A stretch of DNA of 64,000 nucleotides from Bimastos eiseni. Its lineage: Eukaryota > Annelida > Clitellata > Crassiclitellata > Lumbricidae. Location of the stretch: NCBI GenBank assembly GCA_959347315.1, contig OY365814.1:2655661-2719660 (forward strand), read 5' to 3'. The notes beneath the pieces are model-generated. The model was given only the letters and a program-made list of their open reading frames with translations, had not been told where the DNA came from and made no database searches. Of this stretch, positions 12,601 to 21,029 are shown one piece after another. The number at the start of each line of letters is the position of its first letter. The first letter of the stretch is position 1. A program made the translations under genes and the position numbers.

Positions 12601-15107
12601 AGAGTGTTATATTATTTTCTATATTCTCTTTTTATTTGTCTCTTATTCTTGGCAACAATGTTTACTTACTTACTCTTCTTTCCCTGATATATATATATAT
12701 ATATGTCATCTTTAATTTAACCAGATTCTTCGCTGCCTATCTATATTAGTGATTACAAGTATTTACAGACTTTTCTTGGGGTTACCTCTAGCGGCATATT
12801 CCTTCCTTGGGTCTCCATGGTATCCCTCATTCTTCCAGTTTACGTTGTGCTCTGTTATGCCTCCTTTAGCGAATTTGTGTGCTTCTATTGTTATGATGCC
12901 AGTTTATTTATTTTTTTTTGTATTGTTGGATGTCAATAAAGGAGTAATACTGTCTCATCCGGTGCCTTTACCGTAATTAGGTAGAAATAGTCCATCGAGC
13001 CGCATATATACTGCTTCGTTTTAACTGTTTAAACCACATCTTCTTCCAAAGTTTCGAAATGTAAAAATTTACGAGTTCCCATAATTTATTAGCTGGGGAA
13101 AAACTTTATGTCAACACTCGGATCTCGTATCTATCTTTCCACACTTTTCCGTTGTTAACCTGTATTGAATTTGCGCCGGTTTTTAACGCCATACTCGCCC
13201 TATGCAACGACGGGTAGGTGACGGTTTCGTTCGTGTCTCTATCAAAGATTTCATTTTCATATAATAGAAAATATTTTTTTAATATACTACGCTCATCTTC
13301 TGTCCATCCGATTGGACGTTTAGCAATTTTTCAAAAACCACAACTGCATAAGCCTCCGTTCCAACCAGCACCGTAGCATTGAAATTGGCCTTGATCTGGA
13401 TGTCGACGACCGATGACTTTAACCGTTCGGATTGCTTACTCACATCGAAAATGAATAGCGGATGTAAATCCTTATAATCAGCCGGCGTAATGTTGCTCTG
13501 AGTTACGAGTTGATCCATTCCATAGAATATTTCGCTAAAGGTCGCGGCATCTCTATAGGCTCTCGAAAATTGTTGATTCGGGAATGAATGAATGAGAGGT
13601 TGTAATTGACTGCCGAGTATCTTTCCTGGATCATCATCACTGTAGTGTAATAAAGGACACTACGAGTTGCGCAATCGACGGAGGCTATATGACTATTGCG
13701 TACCATAACAATGTATTTTTTAGTTTATATGTGATTGTAACTACTATTTGTTCATACGAACATTTGAATCAGGCTAGGCTAGAGAATATTTGGATCTACT
13801 ATGTACCAAATGAACTCTACATGTACGTGGCAGACCAGTAGCCATTGCTAATCGCTCGTTCGTAATCGCGACGATAGCGACATTCTGTAATTTCCTTAAT
13901 TAATACAATACCCAGTGCATTACCAGACTCGCGCATCTTACAGCAAGAGATAGAGGGATAAATAGAGAGACAGGAAGGAGACGTAGAAAGACATATTATC
14001 GAAGATTATGGGCAGGGGCACGGCGACGGTAGCGAGGGAGTGACGAGTGATGGAACAGATAACTCGGAAAGAGGACGGTCCAGACGGACGATGGAAACAA
14101 GAGAGGCAGGGGCGATAGGTGAAGAGATTAAGCAGACATCCGACAGGGGAAGAGAGGAAGGATATAAATATGGGACGCGGGCAAAAGTGAGGGATTCGCT
14201 CGGGAAGGAGTCAAATATTTCAATTCATGTTTAAATACCGTCATAATCTACTACCTCCGATCTTCAACAACTACTTTACTCCACTATCTGAGGCCACTCC
14301 CTATTGTCTACGCTCCACATCCTCCACTTATAGGCCTGTATACACTCGTACGAATACAAGAACGTTCACAATCAAATACTCGGGTGCTAAACTCTGGAAC
14401 AGCCTTCCAGAAATATTGAAGAACCAACCAAATGTGTGTATATTTAAAATACAAAATCGGTGAGCATATTACTTTGACTTTGTTGGAATAATTACATACT
14501 GCATAACACTGATCTATGTATGACTCTGATGTAACCATGATCATTATCAACAGTATCAACATAATCATGAAGACTGTAAAGGCAGGCATAGTATACGTGT
14601 AAATTCAACTGGAACAATGCTGTTTATAGCTAATAATTAATTATGCTGCGGTTTTTCCTTTTTAGTATTATTTAAGTGTCGACCTTTGACCACCACAACT
14701 GTTGCCTCTTGATATGTGGGTGGCCCCCCTACAGGACCTCGGTCCTTCTCGGGTCTTATCCTCCCTGTTGAACCTTACATGTCATATCAATTTATTATCA
14801 ACTTTGTCATAATGTAAATGCCGAGGTCAATAAAAACAATTTTGTTTGTTTGTTGTTTGTATTTGTGAGACAACGAGTACCGTGTTAATATCTGCGCGCA
14901 GACCTCTGGTATAGACTTAGGAACATGCGTATATAATTCTATGCACATTTACGAATGCATATCTACATACAAACATAAATACACACGTAGGCCCTATCTA
15001 TATAGCCTACACGTGAAAGTAATAGTGTCATGAAATGTTTTACCGGAATTGGAGTTTGCCTTTTTCACAAGAATTCCCATACAAATAATCAGAAAAACTG
15101 ATGACAT
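537..15107 (-). CDS. Gene B (partial): CUB-domain receptor paralogue, exons 1-3
   Basis: Exons at 15044-15107, 6319-6491 and 537-699 join in frame to a signal peptide followed by one complete CUB domain with four conserved cysteines. The gene runs off the left edge. By comparison with gene A it probably continues with more CUB domains, an Ig-like domain, a membrane helix and a tail, but this is inference. Its introns (8.5 kb and 5.6 kb) are enlarged by retroelements absent from gene A. No stop or frameshift is seen in the visible exons, so it may be functional. Confidence 0.75.
700..1150. other. Gene B intron, part of the segmental duplication
   Basis: The first 160 or so bases align by eye with the intron beside the gene A exon at 49593-49755; similarity then fades. 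The open frame at 820-1101 on the plus strand has no recognisable domain and I treat it as chance. The retroelement insertion begins somewhere before about 1190. Confidence 0.5.
1198..1750 (+). pseudogene. ORF1 (gag-like) of the I-clade-like element
   Basis: The frame opens at the ATG at 1198 and stays open to 1602, then continues after a frameshift to 1750. The first part is charged with basic stretches (KNEKRRKFR). A cysteine/histidine knuckle, CFSFGHVAKYC, lies near 1700-1735, and a second cysteine-rich stretch (DPNHMDC) follows near 1770 in a broken frame. Such CCHC knuckles are usual in ORF1 nucleic-acid-binding proteins of I, Jockey and CR1 elements. It cannot make a complete product. 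Confidence 0.6.
2371..2793 (+). pseudogene. APE-type endonuclease domain of the I-clade-like element
   Basis: This 140-residue open frame has the expected motifs of a LINE apurinic/apyrimidinic-like endonuclease: CFQETWL, the glycine-rich GEAGGGVATFVK, KIANVYHKPN and VILGDFNAHSTLFGS. In intact elements this domain nicks the target DNA to prime reverse transcription. The frame breaks after position 2793; a further piece follows at about 2853-3155 with a different frame (SDHSP, the H of the endonuclease C-terminal motif). Confidence 0.8.
3327..4132 (+). pseudogene. Reverse transcriptase remnant with the catalytic core deleted
   Basis: The first part (to about 3806, two frames) matches the RT entry region: FTIQALRIALLHYRKNTSP, TYEILAQLP and LYNAVWQHG, then a YRxxNL piece. 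It passes directly into sequence that resembles the RT C-terminal thumb region (LVRSAINYCCVAHESAF, LDTIQCNALSIASRALR, ALQVECREGPLHQRRKQL). The palm motifs between them, including the YADD box, are absent. I infer an internal deletion of roughly 250 codons near 3800-3840. The enzyme is dead. Confidence 0.75.
4350..4740 (+). pseudogene. RNase H domain remnant of the I-clade-like element
   Basis: Ribonuclease H features are visible in order across a few stops: VYTDAAKN with the first catalytic aspartate, AAELEAITRALEQA with the glutamate, VVFSDFFSV with the second aspartate, and the PDHLGIEGNETAD end motif. In live elements it removes RNA from the RNA:DNA hybrid. It is followed near 5010-5080 by a cysteine/histidine cluster (GECGDVQETVHHFL) typical of the 3' region of such ORF2 proteins. 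In-frame stops make this a relic. Confidence 0.75.
5190..6318. other. Unassigned stretch in gene B intron
   Basis: I recognise no gene here. Two AATAAA hexamers (about 5512 and 6015) and two related phrases, GACTGTATAGACGGTAGA near 5584 and ACTGTATATACGGCAG near 5826, hint at a diverged repeat or LTR remnant, but no terminal repeats were found. The last 150 bases are similar to the matching flank in gene A near 54740-54850. Confidence 0.35.
6319..6491 (-). CDS. Gene B exon: first half of CUB domain 1
   Basis: This minus-strand exon is 173 nt between the acceptor TATACAG and the donor GTATGT. It enters in phase 1 and leaves in phase 0. The product starts VCSYST, has the CUB signature PTGTISSPNYPREY and the second cysteine in NIDCYSC, then TVTIVFTAFNTEAKYDWVA. 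First and second cysteines are 26 residues apart, as in gene A CUB 1. It continues in phase into the exon at 537-699. It matches the gene A exon at 54851-55023 at most positions, and both introns beside it are similar too. The extra cysteine just after the second conserved one (DCYSC) is not in gene A. Confidence 0.88.
6840..7400 (+). mobile_element. 3' end of an L2/CR1-like LINE
   Basis: Fragments of the RT C-terminal region are visible in shifting frames: a stretch ending LVQSLILRRSDYCNVAFAGLP near 6895-6975, and VAGPRAWNNLLAAIQKTN near 7280-7345, followed by a lysine-rich end (FKKQLKSYF). These are the usual last motifs of L2/CR1 ORF2. The copy is 5' truncated and has no intact frame. It sits in intron 1 of gene B and has no counterpart in gene A. 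Confidence 0.7.
7490..8210. repeat. CT-rich repeat shared with gene A intron 1
   Basis: A pyrimidine-rich stretch (TCC/CTT runs) matches 57350-58060 in intron 1 of gene A, including the lead-in TTTTATTATTTTAAAACTCGA and the ending near CACGATCTGC. A shorter related copy lies at 60310-60430. It is open in more than one frame because of composition, giving Ser/Pro-rich translations that I do not regard as real proteins. It probably travelled with the gene duplication, or is a dispersed repeat. Confidence 0.6.
8456..8740 (+). pseudogene. LINE ORF1 C-terminal fragment (probable)
   Basis: The 94-residue frame contains IFINENLTPKNAQLFAST, then KLRKEGKLFATWTFNGSVYI and a serine/lysine end. This layout (a short finite ORF1 tail predicting 'I/V-N-E-x-L-T' followed by 'K...A-T-W-T') is common at the end of ORF1 proteins of several LINE families. 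I recognise it from memory of such proteins, not from a search. It may belong to the CR1-like element that follows or to a separate relic. Confidence 0.4.
8821..9060 (+). repeat. Two tandem units of about 117 bp
   Basis: Two adjacent, diverged copies run from CAGCTGCGT near 8824 and again near 8941. Each contains a CAGACTTCTTT-like part, ACGTGCCTTGTCGTT or its variant, GGACACYGTTA and TTAATGATAAACCTGTTGT. They lie just upstream of the endonuclease frame of a CR1-like element, so they may be promoter monomers in its 5' UTR. Confidence 0.55.
9590..10330 (+). pseudogene. Endonuclease domain of the CR1-like element
   Basis: The frame from the ATG at 9590 runs 125 codons to a TGA where a Trp is expected (VTET-stop-LTQ). 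It starts with an acidic leader of about 85 residues, then NLSVMHVNCRSLSSKLDELE, the first LINE endonuclease motif, and SASAVTET. After the stop, GRGGGVGFFLNNGIKY gives the glycine-rich motif near 10035-10080. Before the LTR insertion the frame reads PLSALYE and MGILPKQVKSALV, which is the linker and start of RT. Confidence 0.65.
10403..11066 (+). mobile_element. Solo LTR with 5-bp target duplication
   Basis: A 664-bp insert interrupts the CR1-like RT frame. It is flanked by ATTGG at 10398-10402 and ATTGG at 11067-11071. Removing it and one ATTGG joins ...KSALV directly to IPIYKK, the normal start of RT motif 1, so the ends are well placed. It begins TGTCACGCGCGACA, has a TATA box (TATATAAAA, 10433-10441) and ATTAAA hexamers near 10945-10965. 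No second LTR or internal coding region exists, so a solo LTR is the best reading. The right end (CGCGAAA) lacks the usual CA. Confidence 0.65.
11067..12430 (+). pseudogene. Reverse transcriptase of the CR1-like element
   Basis: RT motifs appear in order in several frames: IPIYKKRGIANPTNYRPISLLP (near 11070-11140), VFMDLSKAFDTVDHAILLKKL (11320-11390), GVPQGSNLGPLLFLVYVNDL (11495-11560) and the catalytic FADD box at 11590-11601. The end region has MIQPYFDYCNLAWAS and GPRVWNLLPSDLHRIP. The catalytic aspartates survive but frameshifts and stops prevent a product. Confidence 0.8.
13270..13706 (-). pseudogene. Possible capsid-like relic of a Polinton/adintovirus-type element
   Basis: Two overlapping minus-strand frames (13503-13706 and 13279-13518) join through a frameshift. 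The conserved-looking parts are MPRPLAKYSMEWINS, LHPLFIFDVSKQSERLKSS and a C-terminus with LNVQSDGQKMSVVY. These resemble, from memory, C-terminal parts of proteins found with Polinton-like elements and related insertions in invertebrates. I cannot confirm the family by search. The frame is broken and short, no integrase, polymerase or terminal repeats are nearby, so it is at most an old fragment. Confidence 0.35.
13930..14220. repeat. Purine-rich repeat
   Basis: A GA-rich stretch (AGGAAGGAGACG, GAAAGAGGACGG, GGGGAAGAGAGGAAGG). The reverse complement of 40480-40700 in gene A shows similar phrases in the same order (GGGCAGAGGC, GTGATGGAA, CCGACAGGGAAG, then an A/T-rich step and ACGCG). The two are probably copies of one dispersed repeat in opposite orientation, perhaps a LINE 5' UTR, since a LINE tail follows here. 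Confidence 0.4.
14225..14870 (+). mobile_element. 3' end of a non-LTR retrotransposon
   Basis: A 78-codon frame (14227-14463) has RT C-terminal features: MFKYRHNLLPPIFNNYF, STYRPVYTRTNTRTF and YSGAKLWNSLPEILKN. A 3' untranslated part follows with a run of C/T-rich words (GGCCCCCCTACAGGACCTCGG) and ends AATAAAAACAATTTTGTTTGTTTG near 14830-14860. The copy is 5' truncated. It sits 180 bp from the gene B signal-peptide exon, on the opposite strand. Confidence 0.7.
15044..15107 (-). CDS. Gene B exon 1: start codon and signal peptide
   Basis: The ATG at 15107 begins 21 codons reading MSSVFLIICMGILVKKANSN plus S, then the donor GTAAAA in phase 1. It differs from gene A exon 1 (59639-59702) at only a few residues. 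The hydrophobic core VFLIICMGILV fits a signal peptide. Phase 1 joins in frame to the CUB exon at 6319-6491, giving ...S-V-C-S-Y. A conserved AG preceded by a T-rich tract lies at 15154-15155, 46 bases upstream of the ATG, and suggests an intron in the 5' UTR. The cross-gene match and phase agreement are the main support for this short exon. Confidence 0.8.
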
Positions 15108-15235
15108 CCTCGCAGTTTGGCCTTTGAATTACTTTTGCAGAAAGACGAAAAGTCTGTAAAAACGAAGATACAGATTCAAAATTGCATTCATAGTTCTGTA
15201 GTTGTTTTATCACAATACACTGGACCATAACTCAT

Positions 15236-15293
15236 ATTATTATTATTATTTTTATTATTATTATTATTATTATTGTTATTATTATCATTATTA

Positions 15294-15351
<58 letters not shown>
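15236..15351. repeat. (ATT)n microsatellite
   Basis: Nearly pure TTA/ATT repeats with a few TTG and ATC variants, directly upstream of the gene B exon 1 region. Similarity between the two gene starts ends at this tract (gene A equivalent near 59850). Confidence 0.95.
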
Positions 15352-15359
15352 AAGCCACA

Positions 15360-16240
15360 TAGCGCAACAGAAGTGCTTCCATTGCCAAAATTCCGGCGTG
15401 GACTATAATGCATCACCAGGTAATGATATACATCACTTCTTGTAAATAAAATGTATTAAGCTATTTCAATACAAATAGAACCCGAATTGTTGAGCAACAT
15501 CAATCACTGTCGCCTAAATACTCAGCTAGAAATTTCCTGAACACTAATAGCTACTTGTTTTTTACTTCACGGCTTTTGGCAAAAATAATAATTATTGCAA
15601 TTACAGAATATTGCTGCTTAATGGCTATGAACTTATGATAACCGGATAATCCAAAACCTGGTGATAAGCGCCTTCTTGCGATCTTTCAGTCGCAAGCAAG
15701 CAATGCACAGAAAACAAGAAATTTTGCAAGTGGATGAACCAGACTCACACGTCGAGTTCAGCCAGAGGATATCACTGTAAGAGAGCATAGGCCTACGGCT
15801 CTGAGTCTCTGCATAATCGAGTTTCTATATTAGGAATATCATTGTCTCCACAACTGACGCTCACTGCTATTTGCATGTATACCAAGAAGATTATACAAGC
15901 TACAAGTGCATATATTAAGATGATATTTATTTAGCGCCATTCAATAACCATGATTTATTCATGAATACTAGAAAGTATTAGTTTTGACATCGTGCTACAG
16001 TTTAGGCATTCAGCGCTCATGGAGATATAATAATGTATGTTTATAAACGTTTTTATTATTAAATTTCTACACAATGGCCTATGTGGTAAAAGAAGACTGC
16101 TTCTAAAGAAGACGAGCACACATTTTGCACAGTTTCTAAGGCAATAAATTTATGTCCTACTGTGAGGTGTGATCACTATCTGTCAAAATTTCATTTTGTT
16201 TCTGCATAACTGAACAATTAACTGCTAAAACGTTCATAGA
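15360..16240. other. Unassigned intergenic stretch
   Basis: AT-rich sequence with no domain-bearing frame and no repeat that I recognise, apart from one TAGGCCTA palindrome near 15789. Confidence 0.4.
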
Positions 16241-16243
16241 AAG

Positions 16244-16370
16244 CCAGAGGCGTCACTAAAATTGGTGTCACCCGGTGCGGTCACACATGATGTCACCCCG
16301 TATCATCCGTATGTAAATCCTCCCTTATGGCTACCCGACCATACAGAACCGGGTGACACCGACCGTAGCC
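16244..16370. mobile_element. hAT-like terminal fragment
   Basis: CAGAGGCGTCACTAAAATTG followed by GTGTCACCCGGTGCGGTCAC resembles the start of certain hAT transposon families, which often begin CAGAGGCGT. A related inverted stretch (GGTGACACCACGATTTACCG) occurs at 57275-57300 beside hAT coding remains. No transposase follows here. Confidence 0.4.
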
Positions 16371-16737
16371 CTTACGTTAGTGTACTAATATTACTCGTAA
16401 ATCGTAGTCTAAACCAAAAGCCGAACGTTTTCTTTTTGTCCCAATATTCCCACGAATGGAACGCTCTTGCGATATGAAAATTTGTGCGAAACGCTCCAAT
16501 GCAAATGTCTAGGTTAGCATCACCATTTTCAGCACACAATTGGCATTGTATTCCAAGATTTAGACATTTCAAGTAACACAATTCACGCACATTCGCTTTG
16601 ATAATGATCACCGTTTGCATTCGCATCATCTGAAGGTAGTATGACCAAATCTTTTCTCAGAGCATTCGCCCAATGAAACATTCGCGATTGGTCAAGCTTC
16701 AAAGGCGAAGAGCTACATGTAGGGTAGCCATGTATGA

Positions 16738-16850
16738 TGTGTCCGGGTTTCCCCGGACATGTCCTCTTTTTAGGCCCCTGTCCGGGCGTCCGGGCGGCTT
16801 GAAGTGCTTTTCAGAAATTTGGCTTTTGTCCTGGTTTTCGTTGTCCGTCC
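16738..16850. repeat. GTCCGGG-rich repeat fragment
   Basis: Contains GTCCGGGTTTCCCCGGACAT, an imperfect palindrome, then CCTGTCCGGGCGTCCGGGCGG. Such runs are seen in dispersed DNA-transposon-type repeats of animals. No coding region is attached. Confidence 0.35.
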
Positions 16851-16859
16851 CGTTCTATC

Positions 16860-18176
16860 GATACATTATTACTTACTTTTTTGCGAAATATAAAATTCTG
16901 TTCCGTGAACTAAACGCGCGTTCCCTCAATATGTAACTGAATAATAATTATTGTGCAACTTGAAGAGATTCGTTGATGCAAACTGTAACGAATGAGACTT
17001 CGTAGGGCAACTGGCACACGAGAAGTGTTCAAGTGCGCATAGTATTTCAGCTGCTGCAAGAATTAGAAACGTTTTCCAGAACTTATTATTGTTGATTTTT
17101 GGGCCATTTAATCATACAATGAGAGACAACAAGACTTTTAATTACGGTATGATTAACTCACACAATCCCCTAACGAGTGTTTTCTCTGATGCATAGTCGA
17201 TGGACAAAGGAAAGAAATAATTTGCTCGTTGAATCAGTCACAGGAATTCTGTTTGCGCGGTCTATCTGTAAGCATATGTCATGCACATAATTTTATACAT
17301 ATCTCAGCAGCCAGCCTAACCTATTGAAAGCCATCAGGTTGCTGTCCCAACATCATTTTTTTCAAATCCGGCCGATTCTGGTGATAAGGACTCAGAATGT
17401 GATGTCACTACTGTTTTGTAAGCTGGTCACTGTTTTATTCCTGTGTACAGTCAACGTAACGTAATGTAGGCCTATACTGAACATGTGTAGGCCTACTAAC
17501 TTAATAAAGTTTATAATTGAAACCATTTACAATAAGAGCAATAGTGTATGCAGTTTGACATAAGTTAATTTGTACAACACTTAACCTTGACGTGCCACTA
17601 GGAGCCGGCTATGGGATGGTAACCGGATCTGATGAACTTTTGTGTGTCCTCTGTTTCACCTGAGCATTTACGGTAACATTACGAAGAGCGTACCTACTGA
17701 ATTCAAAATTCAATCCTAGGCGAAGCTAGGCTGTAAAGCTAGTTCCTATATATATTCGTTCGTGTGTGTGTGTGATAAGTTTATTTTGCGACGCATCCAT
17801 GACAAGGATGATATGCGTATATTATATTCGTTCATTCACTTGAACCCCTGTATAGCCAGCAACCCCTCAAGAAGGCTACTCGGAGGCGCCCCCAGCCCAG
17901 CCACAGCGATACAAGTCAGTTTTAAGCAACTTGTGAAAGAAAAGCGAATTGCTGGGTAAAAATGACGACACTGACAGTAGGGCATTAGAAGGTTCAAACA
18001 GGCAGGTTTATATATTAGCATAGAGTTTAAGTATTACGTAAATAAATATACTATCACAACCATATAGACTACATGTAAGATAAAGTTACGAAATATGTTC
18101 AGTTACGTGTCATTGTATACTAAAAAATACATAAATTTTTGCTAAAATTACGCAAAAACGCTTTCAAGGCAGTCAC
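16860..18176. other. Unassigned intergenic stretch
   Basis: No gene recognised. It contains two TAGGCCTA palindromes (17466, 17487), a (GT)n run near 17763, and the first copy (17120-17158) of a 39-bp exact repeat whose second copy is at 18351-18389. Confidence 0.4.
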
Positions 18177-18228
18177 TTTTCTGTCGCTTGACTTTCACTT
18201 ATGCAAGTGAAAGTCAAGCAACAGAAAA
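18177..18228. repeat. Short inverted repeat, 24-bp arms, 4-bp loop
   Basis: The arm TTTTCTGTCGCTTGACTTTC plus ACTT (18177-18200) is repeated inverted at 18205-18228 with one mismatch; the loop is ATGC. It would fold into a tight hairpin on either strand. It may be a transposon palindrome or a cruciform; nothing shows that it is transcribed. Confidence 0.7.
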
Positions 18229-18309
18229 TACTCTTGCTTACACACTTCCGGATTATTAAAAAACCGGCTATTGAGTCTTATCTATAATATTCGTTATGTA
18301 GCCTATAGC

Positions 18310-19080
18310 ATAACGCTGTATTATTTTCCGGAATCATGCAGCCTGAAGGCTGAGAGACAACAAGACTTTTAATTACGGTATGATTAACTTCTTCATCCTG
18401 GTCATAACGAATTATTGTTTATAAGCACACAATGCGTGAAAATAAAAGCTGTTCTCAGTTGCTTAAAGTATTGCAAAGCAATTATCGAAACTTTGATAAA
18501 AAATCTAGTTTTACTTGTTTGTAAAACACACGCGCACACAATAATATGTGTGACGAGCCGTAATAAATTTGATCAAGGTGGCAGCTCTGCCATTAGAGTC
18601 ACAGCTGCATCAGTCAACACTAAAGACTACCGTCTTGATGCTGCTGATAAGCCTAGGTGACATCTCCACCCGTACCAAATGAACATTATTGTGTGAGTAT
18701 TTTATCTAGGTTTCTATCCAACTGAGCGCCTAGTCGTTGATTCAAAGTGAGCGTATCAGTCTCTAGATTGAGAATTTAAGATGACGTGGTCTACTGCTTC
18801 GAATGAAACCGATATAATTATCAAGTAGCGATAGAAGGGCCAGTTGGCATGAATCTATGACATTGACTACGTCCGAGACCCACTAAGCAGCACAGTCACG
18901 GTGGAAGGTAAACACACTGAAACTGAGTGAAGAGTCGAGATTCTGGCAGACACTTGGTAATCTAATGGTTGGCAATAAGATACTGAACTTTCTAAACGAA
19001 CGTAACATTAGAGATCTGAAGTTTGCAGGTGAAGATTCTTTGAATCTAGTTATCATAGCGCAGATTGACTATTGTGTGCT
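18310..19080 (-). mobile_element. L2/CR1-like RT fragment, copy 1
   Basis: Highly similar over its length to 31720-32440. On the minus strand, the part at about 18790-18960 encodes RT motif A region pieces in two frames (a LALLSLLD-like string, then FDAVDH-type residues), best read in the second copy. Both are old fragments with stops. The shared left portion (TGTTTGTAAAACACACGCGC onwards) may be non-coding sequence of the same element. Confidence 0.55.
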
Positions 19081-19249
19081 TTAAACTAAATGGGAAACCT
19101 CAAGTAACCAAAACATAGCTAAACTTCCAATGTAGGGTCGTATTAATCATCAACCAATCTGGAAGTTTTCCAGACAGAACTGCTTGGCATGTGTTTAAGC
19201 AGTTAATTTAATTTCAGCTTGCGTCCATATCGGTTATAACTCGTACATG

Positions 19250-19500
19250 CACGATGTCGATGTTTAATTACAGACCCATTTCTGTTTTACCTTTCTTCTC
19301 GATAATAATTGAAAAAAATAATGCATGTTAGAGTTACTGACTATCTAAAAAATTATTGTCTTCTATCTTCAGCCCAATATGGCTTTCAGTCGGGTCTTTC
19401 TACCTATATGGCTTTATTTGACACGGAGTCTGATATCGTTGATGCTATTGATCATAAGGAATATACGCGCAGCATCTTTGATGTACAGATGATGTTCTAA
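19250..19500 (+). pseudogene. CR1-like RT N-terminal fragment
   Basis: Open in two steps: MFNYRPISVLPFFSIIIEK, then VTDYLKNYCLLSSAQYGFQS and GLSTYMALFDTESDIVDAID, with HKEYTRSIFD before the break. This is the start of the RT fingers domain and resembles the element at 11067-12430. It ends abruptly near 19500. Confidence 0.7.
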
Positions 19501-19633
19501 ATAGATGTAGTGGAGGACTGGGGATTGTGCGCAATCTCAACATTTCCAGGCGGTCTTCGGGACGCTTCAGAGGGTCGAGGAAGCTGGAAGGGTTGGGCTC
19601 GGCAAGTTTAACAAATAATAATAATGATAATAT

Positions 19634-21024
19634 ACAGTCATGGCCAAAAGTTTGCGAACACCCAATTTCAGGCATATTTTTCTAAGTTTTCATGGTTTCT
19701 GGGTTTTTTCTGAGCTATTTTTTTGGTTATTGTGCTTCTTCTGCGCTCAGCGTCATTTCATCAGAAAGCATCTATATTAAATTGTTGGAAAATATATTTA
19801 AATTTCATGCTTTTATTATTTGTGCCCTTGTTTGCTGTCATTTCAAGCAACAATTCTCATAAAGGTCGTACAAAGGTGGATGCTCTAGTAACATACTGTT
19901 TGACGGATTTTAAATATTCATTCTGTGCAAGAAGAAGATGCACATTTGAGAGATTGCTAAGAAGATTAAGGTGGCTTGCTCAACTGTTGTTGCTATTGTA
20001 AAAAGGGTTACTGATAAACACAACTTCAATGCACGGCTATGATGTGGAAGACAAAAGGTGGTCACCAAGCGGGTTGAACTTTTGTACAAGATACAGGGAC
20101 TTCTGATGGGAACAGGTAATATTGTCGGTTGAGAGCCCTTTCACGCAATTTCGCAGTTTCTCCCATGTGAGGAGGCCACCTAACCAATGACATGATTCCA
20201 AATACGTCATACCAGCAATGAAGCTGACACCAAAGATTATGATGTGGGAAGCAATGTCATGTGCTGGACGGACTGGGTTGTGGATATTGTCAAAGAACAC
20301 CACAATAAATGGAACTATACATCTTAACATCCTGAAAGAGAAACTGCCAAACTTCATCCATATCCATGACATCAGCCACTTCCAACAGGACAGTGCACCA
20401 AGTCATGATACGAAGGCCGTAAAATCCTGGCTGGAGCAGAAGGGTATTCCACTGCTGGATCCGTGGCCTGGTAGCAGTCCAGATTTAAACATCATTGAGA
20501 ATGTGTGGACAGTGATGAAAGGTCTCTCTGCTGAGTCCAGCATCTGACATAGACTTGATCAACTGAATCAAGGCCGTTTATTTATGCCTACTTTACTGGC
20601 ATGAGCTCTCTTTCACGAACTATGCAGTGCACACAAAAGCAAAAAGCAAAGAGGATTCTGCCATTTATTCTTCACAAAGAGAAAGCTGATGCATTTTGAC
20701 AATATCTCACACATTGGGTAGTATAAGCACTTAAAAATTGCAATGAAGTTGGTCAAACGGCATGTTACTTTATAGCACCAACCTTTGTACAACCTTTATG
20801 CATATTCTTGCTTGAAATGATAGCCCACCGGGGCAATAATAATAAAAGTTTGAAATTTATCTATATTTTCCAACAATTTCCAATAGATGCTGTCTGGTGA
20901 AATGATACTGATAGCAGAAGAAGCAGAATAACTAAAAAATAGCTCATAAAAAACCCAAAAAACATCAAAACGGTGGAATATATGCCTGAAATTGTGTGTT
21001 CGCAAACTTTTGGCCATGTCTGTA
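19634..21024 (+). mobile_element. Tc1/mariner-type transposon, defective
   Basis: Inverted terminal repeats are clear: ACAGTCATGGCCAAAAGTTT at the left end and its inverted counterpart AAACTTTTGGCCATGTCTGT ending near 21023. The repeats extend for over 45 bp to GCATAT. The length of about 1.39 kb fits the family, and TA flanks both ends. The transposase is broken: helix-turn-helix pieces near 19940-20010, then the DDE part at 20218-20547. It is one of the best preserved DNA transposons in the window. Confidence 0.85.
20218..20547 (+). pseudogene. Tc1-like transposase C-terminal half
   Basis: The 109-codon frame has IMMWEAMSCAGRTGLW, HFQQDSAPSHDTKAVKSWLE with the second catalytic aspartate, and PWPGSSPDLNIIENVWTVMK, the NPIEN-type DDE/D end motif of Tc1 transposases. 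The first catalytic aspartate region and much of the DNA-binding part lie upstream in other frames or are deleted, so this copy cannot mobilise itself. Confidence 0.85.
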
Positions 21025-21029
21025 CATGT

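Larger units (their letters stand above)
8750..12990 (+). mobile_element. CR1-like LINE, interrupted by a solo LTR
   Basis: A plus-strand non-LTR element in intron 1 of gene B. An endonuclease begins near 9590, RT runs from about 11067 to 12420, and an AT-rich tail with a (TA)n tract near 12685 follows. The clade is inferred from the RT (MALLEMEEK...DHNDYSKRVFMDLSKAFDT, GVPQGSNLGPLLF, FADD). A related fragment lies at 19250-19500. The 5' and 3' limits are approximate. The insertion at 10403-11066 is described separately. Confidence 0.7.

Noticed and set aside
15188..15388. Poly-Asn open frame on the minus strand
   Set aside because: Translation of an (ATT)n microsatellite next to the gene B first exon.
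18177..18228. Hairpin as a microRNA precursor
   Set aside because: The 4-base loop and 24-base arms are too tight and perfect for a typical precursor, and nothing shows transcription.
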